Shown here: one piece after another, positions 10,085 to 16,636 of the stretch | Layout: each line of letters starts with the position of its first letter | Numbering within the stretch: the stretch's first letter is position 1 | Assembly (NCBI GenBank): GCA_034521755.1 | Contig: JAXHMB010000007.1 | Span: 1 to 64,000, forward strand | Direction of reading: 5' to 3' | Origin: JAXHMB01 sp034521755 | GTDB taxonomy: Bacteria > Bacteroidota > Rhodothermia > Balneolales > Balneolaceae | Length of the DNA: 64,000 nucleotides | The notes under the pieces: generated by a model | The model's database searches: none | What the model was told of the DNA's origin: nothing | The model's input: the letters and a program-made list of their open reading frames with translations, nothing else | Position numbers and translations under genes: made by a program

Positions 10085-10155
10085 TTCAATCTATTCAGAA
10101 GTCAGGCTAGGTAGAGGGTTTCAGCCTCAACCTTAGCCCTCAACCTGTACTTTTT
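10085..10155. repeat. CTCAACCT-type array
   Basis: The top strand carries CAGCCTCAACC, TTAGCCCTCAACCT and similar units with 6-7 nt spacing of the AAC core. It lies downstream of the S23 pseudogene remnant and matches the vocabulary of the arrays at 10462-10530 and 11252-11300. Confidence 0.45.
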
Positions 10156-10189
10156 ATGATCGTAATTGGTGGGCTCATTATTAGTCAGT

Positions 10190-10453
10190 TCTGCTAACTT
10201 CCTTAGTAGCCTTCTCACCATATGAGATGGTGGATCAAAATCGACCGCAGCGATAATATCCTGCGTTTGCCTTTTCTAGTTCTTGCTTCCGAAGCCCGGC
10301 AACGATCCCGCGTTATGCTGTTGGCAATCTTCTTATCTGGGATGTCAGCCCGTAGTCTTCGGATCTTGGGAGATTTTGGGTTAGCTGGAAAACCTGAAAG
10401 GATAATTCACTGGCTTTTTGCCAGGCTTCCATATTTCTGAAACTTTTTACCAT
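10190..10453 (-). pseudogene. Truncated S23 four-helix-bundle pseudogene
   Basis: From an ATG at 10451-10453 the minus strand reads MVKSFRNMEAWQKASELSFQ, QLTQNLPRSEDYGLTSQIRR, which is helix 1 and the start of helix 2 of an S23-family protein. It then shifts frame at ANSIT and again before VAGLRKQELEKAN, where VAGL replaces the usual IAEGF. Much of helix 3 is missing before a residual LLRKLAEL. At least two frameshifts plus a deletion make this a real remnant rather than a single read error. It follows the PIN toxin pair on the same strand. Confidence 0.7.
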
Positions 10454-10461
10454 TGGCGCCT

Positions 10462-10530
10462 CCTCTCAACCTCAACTTTTAACCTTAACACTCAACCTGA
10501 ATCCTCAGCCTTAATCTTCAACTTTCAACA
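10462..10530. repeat. CTCAACCT-type array, left arm of the PIN cassette
   Basis: The top strand has AAC/AAT cores spaced alternately by 6 and 7 nt for about 65 bases (CTCAACC, TCAACTT, TTAACCT, TAACACT, CAACCTG and so on). Its reverse complement contains GGTTGAGTGTTAAGGTT, nearly the same as the array on the other side of the PIN pair at 11252-11300. The two therefore form inverted arms around the toxin-antitoxin genes. Confidence 0.6.
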
Positions 10531-10543
10531 GTGAATTTCCACT

Positions 10544-10750
10544 TCAATCTTCTTTATTTTTCTTTTGATATTGCATTGCTTGCTCACTTATCTCGTCCAC
10601 ATCCATATCAGCCCACAAATCGCGTTGCCACTTCGTATAATCAAATGGTTCACGAATCAACATTTTTATAAAAACCTCGGTATCCACGTCGCCCAGCTCT
10701 TTTAACAGGGCCTTAATACCTCGCTGTTTAATTTCCTCTTCGGTACTCAT
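10544..10750 (-). CDS. Putative antitoxin partner of the PIN toxin
   Basis: A 68-residue acidic protein with the pattern IKQRGIKALLKELG, then YTKWQRDLWADMDVDEIS. I recognise this as the small partner family commonly coded beside VapC-like PIN proteins, but cannot name it more exactly. It starts 2 nt after the toxin stop (toxin first, antitoxin second), the reverse of the usual order. Expected role: bind and neutralise the toxin and repress the operon. There is no recognisable DNA-binding motif, so that part is inference. Confidence 0.65.
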   Translation of the reverse strand: MSTEEEIKQRGIKALLKELGDVDTEVFIKMLIREPFDYTKWQRDLWADMDVDEISEQAMQYQKKNKED

Positions 10751-10752
10751 AA

Positions 10753-11196
10753 TTATTCCTCCATGATGGTTATCATGTCAACCGGGTTTACTGTTTCTAT
10801 CAGTGTTTCGAGAGATCCTTTATTAATTATTTCATCGTCAGTAGTTATAAAATAGTCACATTCTGCCTCAATAGCACAAGCAAGATGTAAAGCATCTTTC
10901 GCTTTTAAACCATGATTCTTCTTTATTTCCCTTGCTTGATTTAACACTTCTTCACTTTCTTCAACATAAGTAAACGCTTTTTTCTTCCATTCTGTAATTG
11001 ATGTTTTACGGAATTCAAATGGATTAGCCGCATTTTCGTAATCCAACATATAAGACCAAACCAACTGTATGTTTTCTTTCGTTATTTCACGTTGAATATG
11101 AAGTTTTGCTTCTGTTTCAATATGAATTCGAATTTGGCTCTGGTCATCAAAAGGGCGGTTAAAACAACAATTATCAAGATAAACTTTAAAACCCAA
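10753..11196 (-). CDS. PIN-domain ribonuclease toxin (VapC-like)
   Basis: A 147-residue protein with PIN-domain acidic positions: YLDNCCFNRPFDD at residues 6-18 (catalytic Asp 8), a central acidic region (WSYMLDYENAANP), KDALHLACAIEA near residue 100 and YFITTDDE near 118. PIN toxins are metal-dependent RNases that cleave tRNA or rRNA when freed from the antitoxin. The gene heads a two-gene operon with the small downstream protein. The pair is bracketed by inverted 6-7-nt repeat arrays (10462-10530 and 11252-11300), which suggests it moved as a cassette. Confidence 0.8.
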   Translation of the reverse strand: MGFKVYLDNCCFNRPFDDQSQIRIHIETEAKLHIQREITKENIQLVWSYMLDYENAANPFEFRKTSITEWKKKAFTYVEESEEVLNQAREIKKNHGLKAKDALHLACAIEAECDYFITTDDEIINKGSLETLIETVNPVDMITIMEE

Positions 11197-11251
11197 TTTC
11201 TTGCTTGAGGGCTTTTTTTCACTATGTGATTTTTCGTTGCTCAGCGCGGTT

Positions 11252-11300
11252 TTGTTTTGAGGTTTAGGTTGAGTGCTGAGGTTTAGCTTTAGCCTTAATT
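11252..11300. repeat. Right arm of the PIN cassette
   Basis: The top strand reads GAGGTTTAGGTTGAGTGCTG then AGGTTTAGCTTTAGCC. The first 26 bases match the reverse complement of the left arm (10462-10530) at almost every position. The arm sits just upstream of the PIN toxin start. Confidence 0.6.
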
Positions 11301-11395
11301 ATCAAGCTTCTATGATAAGAAATAGTTGTTAGTTAGGAAAGGGATATTTGTTGACTGATGACGGCAACATGATGATGGAGGACAGAAGACTACAC
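11300..11395. repeat. Dispersed repeat ending in a GAC-type heptad run (copy 1)
   Basis: ATAAGAAATAGTTGTTAGT, an AGGAAAGG segment and TTGTTGACTGATGACGG are shared with 13040-13165. From 11353 the sequence falls into 7-nt units (GACTGAT, GACGGCA, ACATGAT, GATGGAG, GACAGAA). No protein is expected here. Confidence 0.55.
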
Positions 11396-11444
11396 CCCTC
11401 CTTGCAAGGTATCCAGAAATAAATCACATTCATTAGGTTTGTTA

Positions 11445-11870
11445 TGTTCATTTTGGCTTGATCCAAAACGAACCAAAAGATCAAGGCGGCGAATTCTGTA
11501 AGCGTCTCAAACCTTCGGAGAAGTGCATTTTGATGGTCCTTGTACTTCTCTGCTAAAGTAACCGATGACACCGGTACAAAATGCACAAGCTTTCTCCTCG
11601 GTTTTCGCCACACAATTCGAGGCCGGTGTTCTTTGATTGAAGGGTTTAAACTTTTAAAAAACGGGAGTTCTAGCGCCGGCATTGGATTCTGTGTGAAGTG
11701 CCGAGAGCGAACAGGCGGATTTCGTTCGGGCGAATACAGTGGCGAAGGTATCGTCGAATGAAGACCTTCGAAATTCGCCCGCTTGAGCACACAAAACGCC
11801 TACAGAATGCTCAGCCGGTAAGTTTTTTGATTACTTTTTTGCTTATCCAAAAAAGTAATAAGAATAACGA
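11445..11870. repeat. Highly structured non-coding element with nested inverted repeats
   Basis: Bounded by two hairpins: TTTTGG/CCAAAA at 11451-11468 and a 30-nt palindrome with arms ATTACTTTTTT / AAAAAAGTAAT at 11830-11859. Inside, ATTCTGTAAGCG (11493) pairs with CGCCTACAGAAT (11797-11808) with one mismatch, and GTGCATTTTG (11523-11532) pairs exactly with CAAAATGCAC (11577-11586). A long frame on the minus strand (11329-11790) has no recognisable protein features and probably follows from the structure. It could be a MITE-like or RNA element; I do not know a family for it. Confidence 0.5.
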
Positions 11871-12298
11871 AATGGGTCTGTAAATCACTAGGCTCTTACG
11901 TTTTAATAACGGAGAGATGCTCATTTTTTTCAGTCTCGAAATTCTATTGTGCAGTCAGTTTTTGTACCGACAAAAACCGACGTAAAAAACGGCTGCTACA
12001 ACCTGAAGGACCGACGATGAACGATGGCATGAAGTTAATACCGCCCTTGGGTTGGATACACAAAACTCGATTTTAAAACAGGAGTTCATGACTTAACAAA
12101 CAACCAATAGCGCGAGAATTTATTCCCGCAAATGAAACAGAATACGAAAGTGGCTATTCGAATAACAAACAGTAACAAATAGCCAAAGACTCCCCCCCCT
12201 TTTTTGGGTGGTACTCCCCTCTAGGGGAGTTTCATAATATGCCAATTTCAAAGGTTAACACGGCCTTAAAACGTACTTCAAAATACCCCCAAACCTAT
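11871..12298. other. Gene-free stretch with one dispersed repeat
   Basis: Contains the 52-bp repeat at 11954-12005 and a CTCCCCT/AGGGGAG hairpin near 12208-12231. No credible reading frame. Confidence 0.5.
11954..12005. repeat. 52-bp dispersed repeat, copy 1
   Basis: Differs at one position from 13755-13806. It contains the hairpin GTTTTTGT-ACCG-ACAAAAAC and then CGACGTAAAAAACGGCTGCT. The flanks diverge immediately on the right side. Confidence 0.8.
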
Positions 12299-12589
12299 TT
12301 ACAGTCTATCTTTCCAGTATTCAGGTTTTCTATGCAAATGAGCCACCGCTACAATAAGAATTTTATCTCTACGTAATTGGTAAATAACACCATACGGAAA
12401 CCTGGAAAATAAACATCGTTTAGTCCTGCTGGAAAAATTTGGCCAAGCTTCTGGATAATGTTTTATATTTTTAAGAACATGAAGTAATTCATCCAGAAAC
12501 CGGGAGCCAAGTCCCTCAGCTTGGCTTTCGTAATAGTCATAGGTTTCATCTATCTCTGATTCTGCAGCAGCAAGTATTTCAATATTCAA
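12299..12589 (-). CDS. RelE/ParE-family toxin
   Basis: A 96-residue basic protein with the family layout: N-terminal strand and helix (AAAESEIDETYDYYESQ), helix 2 (GLGSRFLDELLHVLKNI), then strands with RRCLF-like TKRCLFSRFPYGVIYQL and the C-terminal VAVAHLHRKPEYWKDRL. ParE members poison gyrase and RelE members cut ribosome-bound mRNA; the sequence does not decide which. It follows its antitoxin by 2 nt on the minus strand. Confidence 0.85.
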   Translation of the reverse strand: MNIEILAAAESEIDETYDYYESQAEGLGSRFLDELLHVLKNIKHYPEAWPNFSSRTKRCLFSRFPYGVIYQLRRDKILIVAVAHLHRKPEYWKDRL

Positions 12590-12591
12590 AG

Positions 12592-12810
12592 TCAGATGTC
12601 TTTATACTTTTCAAGCATTTCCTGTACGCTAACTGTTTTAGCATTACCCGCCTCATACGCATCAATACGATTTTCGACTTCTTTTTTCCATAGAACGTCA
12701 ATCTTTTCGTCGGGCTTATCCAAGCTTTGAAGCAACTGATCTACGATCTCGACCCGTTCGACAGGCGACATCTTCAATGCTTCATTTAGTATCTTATTCT
12801 TTTCGCTCAT
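12592..12810 (-). CDS. Addiction-module antitoxin (PF09720-type)
   Basis: A 72-residue acidic protein with ALKMSPVERVEIVDQLLQSLD and LWKKEVENRIDAYEAG, the pattern of the putative addiction-module component family (TIGR02574). It is the first gene of a two-gene operon with the RelE/ParE toxin. Expected to bind the toxin through its C-terminal part; autoregulation of the promoter upstream (12811 onward) is likely but no operator could be identified. Confidence 0.85.
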   Translation of the reverse strand: MSEKNKILNEALKMSPVERVEIVDQLLQSLDKPDEKIDVLWKKEVENRIDAYEAGNAKTVSVQEMLEKYKDI

Positions 12811-13039
12811 GACATTTTTTACTTTATTAGCTCAACATTGCTATAACTAAGTTAAAGAAAACTCTCACAAGATCGAAGTATTTAAAACTCCTATGCAGTT
12901 CAACAACTCAACTATGTATTAAAACTTCAAGGCGTTCAGCTTTACTCATCAATAAACAGTTTAAAATTCTACAATGATTCTTTTAGAAAATCTTGAAAGA
13001 CCTTTATCATCTGTTCTTATCCTTTAACCTTAGCCTTAA
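12811..13039. other. Non-coding spacer upstream of the RelE/ParE pair
   Basis: AT-rich sequence that should hold the promoter of the toxin-antitoxin operon. No gene seen; no promoter assigned with confidence. Confidence 0.35.
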
Positions 13040-13165
13040 TTAGCAATAAATTTTGATAAGAAATAGTTGTTAGTCAGGAAAGGGGCTTTTTGTTGACTGA
13101 TGACGGACGATGGACCACAGAAAACGGACTACTGACCACGGATTACAGACGACGGACTTCGGATG
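13040..13165. repeat. Dispersed repeat ending in a GAC-type heptad array (copy 2)
   Basis: Related to 11300-11395 over its first 65 bases. From 13095 to 13164 there are ten consecutive 7-nt units: GACTGAT, GACGGAC, GATGGAC, CACAGAA, AACGGAC, TACTGAC, CACGGAT, TACAGAC, GACGGAC, TTCGGAT. Eight of the ten end in GAC or GAT. Sequence is degenerate but the period is exact. Confidence 0.65.
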
Positions 13166-13754
13166 ATTTTTTTTGAGGGGATTCATCTTCCGGCCTTGGA
13201 TTGGGTGCAAAGAGAGTTGTTAGAGTAATTACACCCCTCGCTCCAGCATGCGCTGGACCACTCCCCTCAAGGGGAGATTATTTAAAACCATTCGGCCTTG
13301 GATTTAGTGCGAAATCCGGGTGATGTAATTATTTGACCCCTTTTTGATTTTCCCCTACGCGCAGGGGAAAAGACGCCTTAACAAAACCACAACCGTAAGC
13401 CCCTCCTTCGACTTGCACGGCGAGGGGTTGGGGTGGGTTAAGAGCGAATCCTGTAATAACACACCCCGTCTTCCGTGCAACTACACACGGAATCCACCCC
13501 TCTTATAGTAGGGGACTTTTAAGATGGCCTTGAATTTGGTGCTGAAGACCCAGCTTTTAAAATGGGGGTTCGGGGGAGTTGCGGGAAGGCTGGACTGAGC
13601 ATAATTACTCATGTGGAATAGCTATCCCAGGTATCCTGTTATAACCAGTACAACATCTTCAATTCCCCCGAGGCTTTTTTGCGTTCGTTTTTTGGCCACA
13701 AAAAATGAACTGTAAACAACCAAAACTGAAATAAATAATTATCAATGTGTCATT
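13166..13754. repeat. Gene-free stretch with hairpin repeats
   Basis: Holds two copies of a two-hairpin unit (13226-13276 and 13459-13524), a TTTTCCCCT/AGGGGAAAA hairpin at 13348-13371 and a CCCCTCC...GAGGGGTTGGGGTGGGT unit at 13398-13444 that recurs at 14871-14933. No credible protein. Confidence 0.55.
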
Positions 13755-13806
13755 GTCAGTTTTTGTACCGACAAAAACCGACGTAAAAAACGGCTGCTGC
13801 AACCTG
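13755..13806. repeat. 52-bp dispersed repeat, copy 2
   Basis: Matches 11954-12005 at 51 of 52 positions; same orientation. The following sequence to about 14010 has no gene that I can support. Confidence 0.8.
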
Positions 13807-14014
13807 CTTCATCACCAAGCGGATTTCGTTTCGCCTAAAAGAAATCGAGATGTTCACGATTTTGCCTTATATCAAATATTGCTATTCCACGCTCCTTATT
13901 TTTTAGTCATCTGTGCCGGATTTCTTTTTTAACGGCTCCACTTATCCGCTTACCCGGCGATTCACCAGCTTGAGGCAGAGAAAATGGGATAATTACCACT
14001 ATTGGTATTTCGTA

Positions 14015-14149
14015 CACACCCCGTCCGCCACAGGCGGACACCCCTCTTTATAGAGGGGACTTTATATTGTCTTGGTTTTATTTAACAACTTTAGCTTTCC
14101 GCAGCAGAGCCCTACTTCACTAAAGTTACGAAGGACATGCTACGGAAGG
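14015..14149. repeat. 135-bp composite repeat, copy 1
   Basis: CACACCCCGTC with hairpin GTCCGCC/GGCGGAC, then CCCCTC...GAGGGG, GACTTTATA, and a tail CCGCAGCAGAGCCCTACTTC with ACTAAAGTTACGAAGGACAT. Direct repeat of 14946-15079; most of the tail is identical. Confidence 0.75.
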
Positions 14150-14249
14150 AGAATAGAAAACACCTCTCCACCAACAATTAAATACTTCACCTGATGCCGA
14201 TGCAGAAGCCAAAGGAATTCCCTTGTGTCAGGCGAAAAATGACCGGCTT

Positions 14250-14429
14250 TCATACTCCCTTGTTCATTTTTCTGCTTACTTTAATATCAGGGTTGTCCTC
14301 TCCATACACCCTTTTTTTGAGTATTGCAGCAATAGCCTGGCGCTCTTCATGAGACATTTGAAGGGCTTGTTTGATATCCCATTGATCGGCTTCTTGCTTG
14401 TTCTTTGCTATATTGACTATTCGCTTCAT
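14250..14429 (-). CDS. Orphan antitoxin-like small protein
   Basis: The minus strand reads MKRIVNIAKNKQEADQWDIK from 14429, then QALQMSHEERQAIAAILKKR and VYGEDNPDI: 59 residues (an upstream in-frame start at 14444 would add five). I recognise the pattern (KRIV.IAK...EAD.WDI, MS.EERQ.IA) as a small protein usually found as the first gene of a two-gene toxin-antitoxin-like pair in Bacteroidota. No partner toxin frame follows downstream, so it looks like a survivor. The repeat element at 14454 starts just upstream of its start. Confidence 0.55.
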   Translation of the reverse strand: MKRIVNIAKNKQEADQWDIKQALQMSHEERQAIAAILKKRVYGEDNPDIKVSRKMNKGV

Positions 14430-14453
14430 GCTATTATCAACCAATTTTATAGT

Positions 14454-14584
14454 AGAGGCCTTTGCAAAACCTTACTGTCATCGCGAACGAAGTGTGGCGA
14501 TCTCCTTTTAGGAGCTTTGATTGGGAGATTGCTTCTCAGGCTCGCAATGACAAGCTCGATTTTTGGGGTTTTGCAAAACCCTCT
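14454..14584. mobile_element. 131-bp MITE-like derivative of the GIY-YIG element
   Basis: Outer inverted ends AGAGGCCTTTGCAAAACC and GGTTTTGCAAAACCCTCT, and inner palindrome GTCATCGCGA ... TCGCAATGAC with GGCGATCTCC/GGGAGATTGC inside it. The left end (X) matches the right end of the element at 24376-25128 at 31 of 32 bases; the right end (Y) matches that element's left end over about 40 bases. It therefore looks like a copy from which the gene and one palindrome were lost, in opposite orientation. Confidence 0.75.
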
Positions 14585-14743
14585 AATAATGTATTTAATT
14601 GATAAGCCATTTACAATGCCGCTTCATATCTCAGCCGGGTCAAGATTACTTGTCTTCCACTTCCCTCTTGGAGGAGATTCCCGGTTTTATTTTTTCATCC
14701 GCCGGACCGCAAAAGCAGCGGACGGACGGGAGAAGGGGTCAGA

Positions 14744-14798
14744 ATTTAAATCAGATTGCTGTTTATGATAGCGAGGGATTTAAATCCCTCGCTATTGA
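14744..14798. repeat. Repeat with a 28-bp perfect palindrome, copy 1
   Basis: TTTAAATCAGATTGCTGTTT leads into a 28-bp perfect palindrome at 14768-14795, centred on ATTTAAAT with arms ATAGCGAGGG. The same 50 bases recur at 15118-15170. Confidence 0.75.
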
Positions 14799-14870
14799 AT
14801 GCGAGCAGGATAAACTGTTGGATTTGGGGATGTTCTATTTTTTAAGGTGGAGTGATTATTTGAACCAGCC

Positions 14871-14933
14871 CCTCCTTGCTTGCAGGGACTGTGTCCGACT
14901 ACCGGCGGAGGGGTTGGGGTGGGTCAAGAGCAG
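14871..14933. repeat. CCCCTCC / GGAGGGGTTGGGGTGGGT unit
   Basis: Stem CCCCTCC/GGAGGGG with a variable loop, followed by TTGGGGTGGGTCAAGAGC. A related unit at 13398-13444 is likewise followed, about 15 bases on, by the TAATAACACACCCCGTC two-hairpin unit, so the two loci share one composite repeat. Confidence 0.6.
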
Positions 14934-14945
14934 TTGCTGATAATA

Positions 14946-15079
14946 ACACACCCCGTCCGCTAAAGGCGGACACCCCTCTCAAGAGGGGACTTTATAAGGT
15001 CTTGGTTTATTTTAATGGCTTTAGTCTTCCGCAGCAGAGCCCTACTTCACTAAAGTTACGAAGGACATGCTACGGAAGA
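14946..15079. repeat. 135-bp composite repeat, copy 2
   Basis: Direct repeat of 14015-14149 with hairpin GTCCGC/GCGGAC and CCCCTCT/AGAGGGG. The tail with CTACTTCACTAAAGTTACGA is unchanged. No gene lies between here and 15210. Confidence 0.75.
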
Positions 15080-15117
15080 AGATGGGGAAATGCACAGAAC
15101 TACGGAAGAAGATTATA

Positions 15118-15170
15118 ATTTAAATCAGATTGCTGTTTATGATAGCGAGGGATTTAAATCCCTCGCTATT
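15118..15170. repeat. Repeat with a 28-bp perfect palindrome, copy 2
   Basis: Second copy of the 14744-14798 sequence; the palindrome is at 15142-15169. It lies about 40 nt downstream of the stop of the UDP-glucuronate decarboxylase gene and could act as a transcription stop or protein-binding site; no T-tract is attached, so an intrinsic terminator is unlikely. Confidence 0.7.
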
Positions 15171-15210
15171 GGATGTGGAGATGCGAAAAAGTGGAGCGGT
15201 GGGTCAATAA

Positions 15211-16170
15211 TCAGACTACGTCTTTAAAATATTCCAGGCATTTTTGGATGCCTTCTTTTCGGCTGACCGCCGGCTGCCAATTCAAAACTTCTTTGGCTTT
15301 GGTGATATCCGGCTGACGAACTTTTGGATCATCTTTGGGCAGGTCTTCAAATATAATTTCACTGTCGGAGCCTGTGAGTTCTATAATCTCCTTTGCAAAT
15401 TCGAGGATGGTTACTTCTTCCGGGTTGCCAATGTTGACGGGTTCTACTTCATCAGACTGCGACAATCGCCAGATTCCTTCTACCTGATCATCCACATAGG
15501 TGAAGGAGCGCGTTTGGGAGCCATCTCCAAAAACGGTTATGGGATTCCCCCGTAATGCCTGACGAATAAAGGTGGGCAGCGCCCTTCCGTCATGAATGCG
15601 CATGCGGGAACCATAGGTATTGAATATTCGTGCAATGCGCGTTTCAATTCCGTGATACCGGTGATAGCCCATAGTCATAGCTTCAGCAAAACGCTTGGCT
15701 TCATCATAGACCCCGCGAAAGCCGATAGGGTTTACATTGCCCCAGTAGTCTTCTTTCTGGGGATGAATTAGAGGATCTCCGTATACTTCGCTGGTTGAGG
15801 CCAACAGAAAACGCGCATCTTTGGCTTTGGCCAGTCCCAATGCCTTGTGCGTGCCCAGCGAACCTACTTTTAAGGTTTGGATAGGCATCTCTAAATAATC
15901 GACAGGAGAAGCCGGGGAAGCAAAATGGAGAATCAGGTCCAGGTCTTCTTTAACATCTATATAATTGGTGACGTCATGCTCTACAAACGTAAAGGATTGG
16001 TTCTCCAGCAGGTGCTCGATATTCTTTTTGCTGCCGGTCAGCAGGTTATCCATGCAAATGACTTCGAAGCCTTCTGCCAGGTATCGATCGCACAGATGAG
16101 ATCCTAAAAAGCCGGCGCCGCCGGTAATTAAGGCACGTTTGTTTTTTTGTTTATTGGGTTTGGGTGTCAA
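15211..16170 (-). CDS. uxs: UDP-glucuronate decarboxylase (UXS-type SDR)
   Basis: A 319-residue extended short-chain dehydrogenase. The NAD loop GGAGFLGSHL is at residues 17-26; LHFASPASPVDY, STSEVYGDP and the catalytic YDEAKRFAEA follow, and IARIFNTYGSRM and VFGDGSQTRSFTYVDD are characteristic of UDP-glucuronate decarboxylases rather than of RmlB. It makes UDP-xylose from UDP-glucuronate in the cytosol for surface polysaccharide. It is the last gene of the minus-strand run, downstream of S23 protein 2. The frame is intact, unlike the rfb genes before 10 kb. GDP- or UDP-4-epimerase activity is a less likely alternative. Confidence 0.85.
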   Translation of the reverse strand: MTPKPNKQKNKRALITGGAGFLGSHLCDRYLAEGFEVICMDNLLTGSKKNIEHLLENQSFTFVEHDVTNYIDVKEDLDLILHFASPASPVDYLEMPIQTLKVGSLGTHKALGLAKAKDARFLLASTSEVYGDPLIHPQKEDYWGNVNPIGFRGVYDEAKRFAEAMTMGYHRYHGIETRIARIFNTYGSRMRIHDGRALPTFIRQALRGNPITVFGDGSQTRSFTYVDDQVEGIWRLSQSDEVEPVNIGNPEEVTILEFAKEIIELTGSDSEIIFEDLPKDDPKVRQPDITKAKEVLNWQPAVSRKEGIQKCLEYFKDVV

Positions 16171-16171
16171 A

Positions 16172-16235
16172 GTTTAAAGGTTGAAATGTTTGGATGTTTA
16201 ACTGTTGAGTTGTTGAATTGTTAAATTGTTGATTA
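16172..16235 (+). repeat. Octad array (8 units) ending in the S23-2 stop codon
   Basis: Eight perfect 8-nt units in a row on the top strand: GTTTAAAG, GTTGAAAT, GTTTGGAT, GTTTAACT, GTTGAGTT, GTTGAATT, GTTAAATT, GTTGATTA. The last three bases of the final unit are the complement of the TAA stop of the S23 gene. The array begins directly after the UXS start region. It is inverted relative to the octads at 16594-16633. Confidence 0.85.
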
Positions 16236-16595
16236 CGTGCTGAAAGTTGACTTGTGAAGCCTGTTTATCATTGATGTAATATGTTCAATTTCATTTCTTA
16301 GATTTTCATAAATATCTGAATCGATAAATTCTAGTTCCTTACTTATTATCAACTGATTGATGATTTCAACCGCAGAGCTATAAGCCATATTATAAAATCT
16401 TCTTTGATCTTTAGAGGAAGTCCTTGAAGAGCCTTCGGCAAGGTTTGAAGAAACAGATATTGAGGCCCGCCTTAATTGAGAAACCAGTCCAAATTTTTCA
16501 GATTTTGGAAAGTCAGATGTAACCTTATAAATATCAACCGTAAAGTCCTTAGACTTTTGCCAAACATCTAATTTTTCAAAACTGAATTTACCCAT
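16233..16595 (-). CDS. Four-helix-bundle (S23-type) protein 2
   Basis: A 120-residue protein starting MGKFSFEKLDVWQKSKDFTV. An in-frame ATG eight codons upstream exists, but that stretch is made of the octad array and the paralogue at 17648-18007 starts at the equivalent ATG, so the shorter start is chosen. Signature segments: GLVSQLRRASISVSSNLAEG (helix 2), FYNMAYSSAVEIINQLII (helix 3), and a C-terminal helix ending HKSTFS. Very similar to protein 3, so a recent duplication or two insertions. Function unknown for the family. Both its start and its stop are embedded in octad repeats. Confidence 0.9.
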   Translation of the reverse strand: MGKFSFEKLDVWQKSKDFTVDIYKVTSDFPKSEKFGLVSQLRRASISVSSNLAEGSSRTSSKDQRRFYNMAYSSAVEIINQLIISKELEFIDSDIYENLRNEIEHITSMINRLHKSTFST

Positions 16596-16633
16596 TTGAA
16601 CACTTAAACATTTCAACAATTAAACGATTCAAC
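16594..16633 (-). repeat. Octad array (5 units) at the S23-2 start codon
   Basis: On the minus strand: GTTGAATC, GTTTAATT, GTTGAAAT, GTTTAAGT, GTTCAAAT, where the last two bases are the A and T of the ATG. Same period and vocabulary as the array on the other side of the gene, in inverted orientation. Confidence 0.85.
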
Positions 16634-16636
16634 GCC

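Noticed and set aside
10222..10440. A 72-codon plus-strand frame
   Set aside because: It is antisense to the S23 pseudogene remnant and shows no independent protein features.
11329..11790. A 153-codon frame on the minus strand
   Set aside because: It overlaps the inverted-repeat element, has no protein-family feature, and the opposite strand is also open in places; the openness follows from the repeat structure.
14223..14940. Long plus-strand frames across 14223-14768 and 14599-14940
   Set aside because: They run through the antitoxin-like gene in antisense, the MITE-like element and the palindrome repeat, and their translations show no domain or normal composition.
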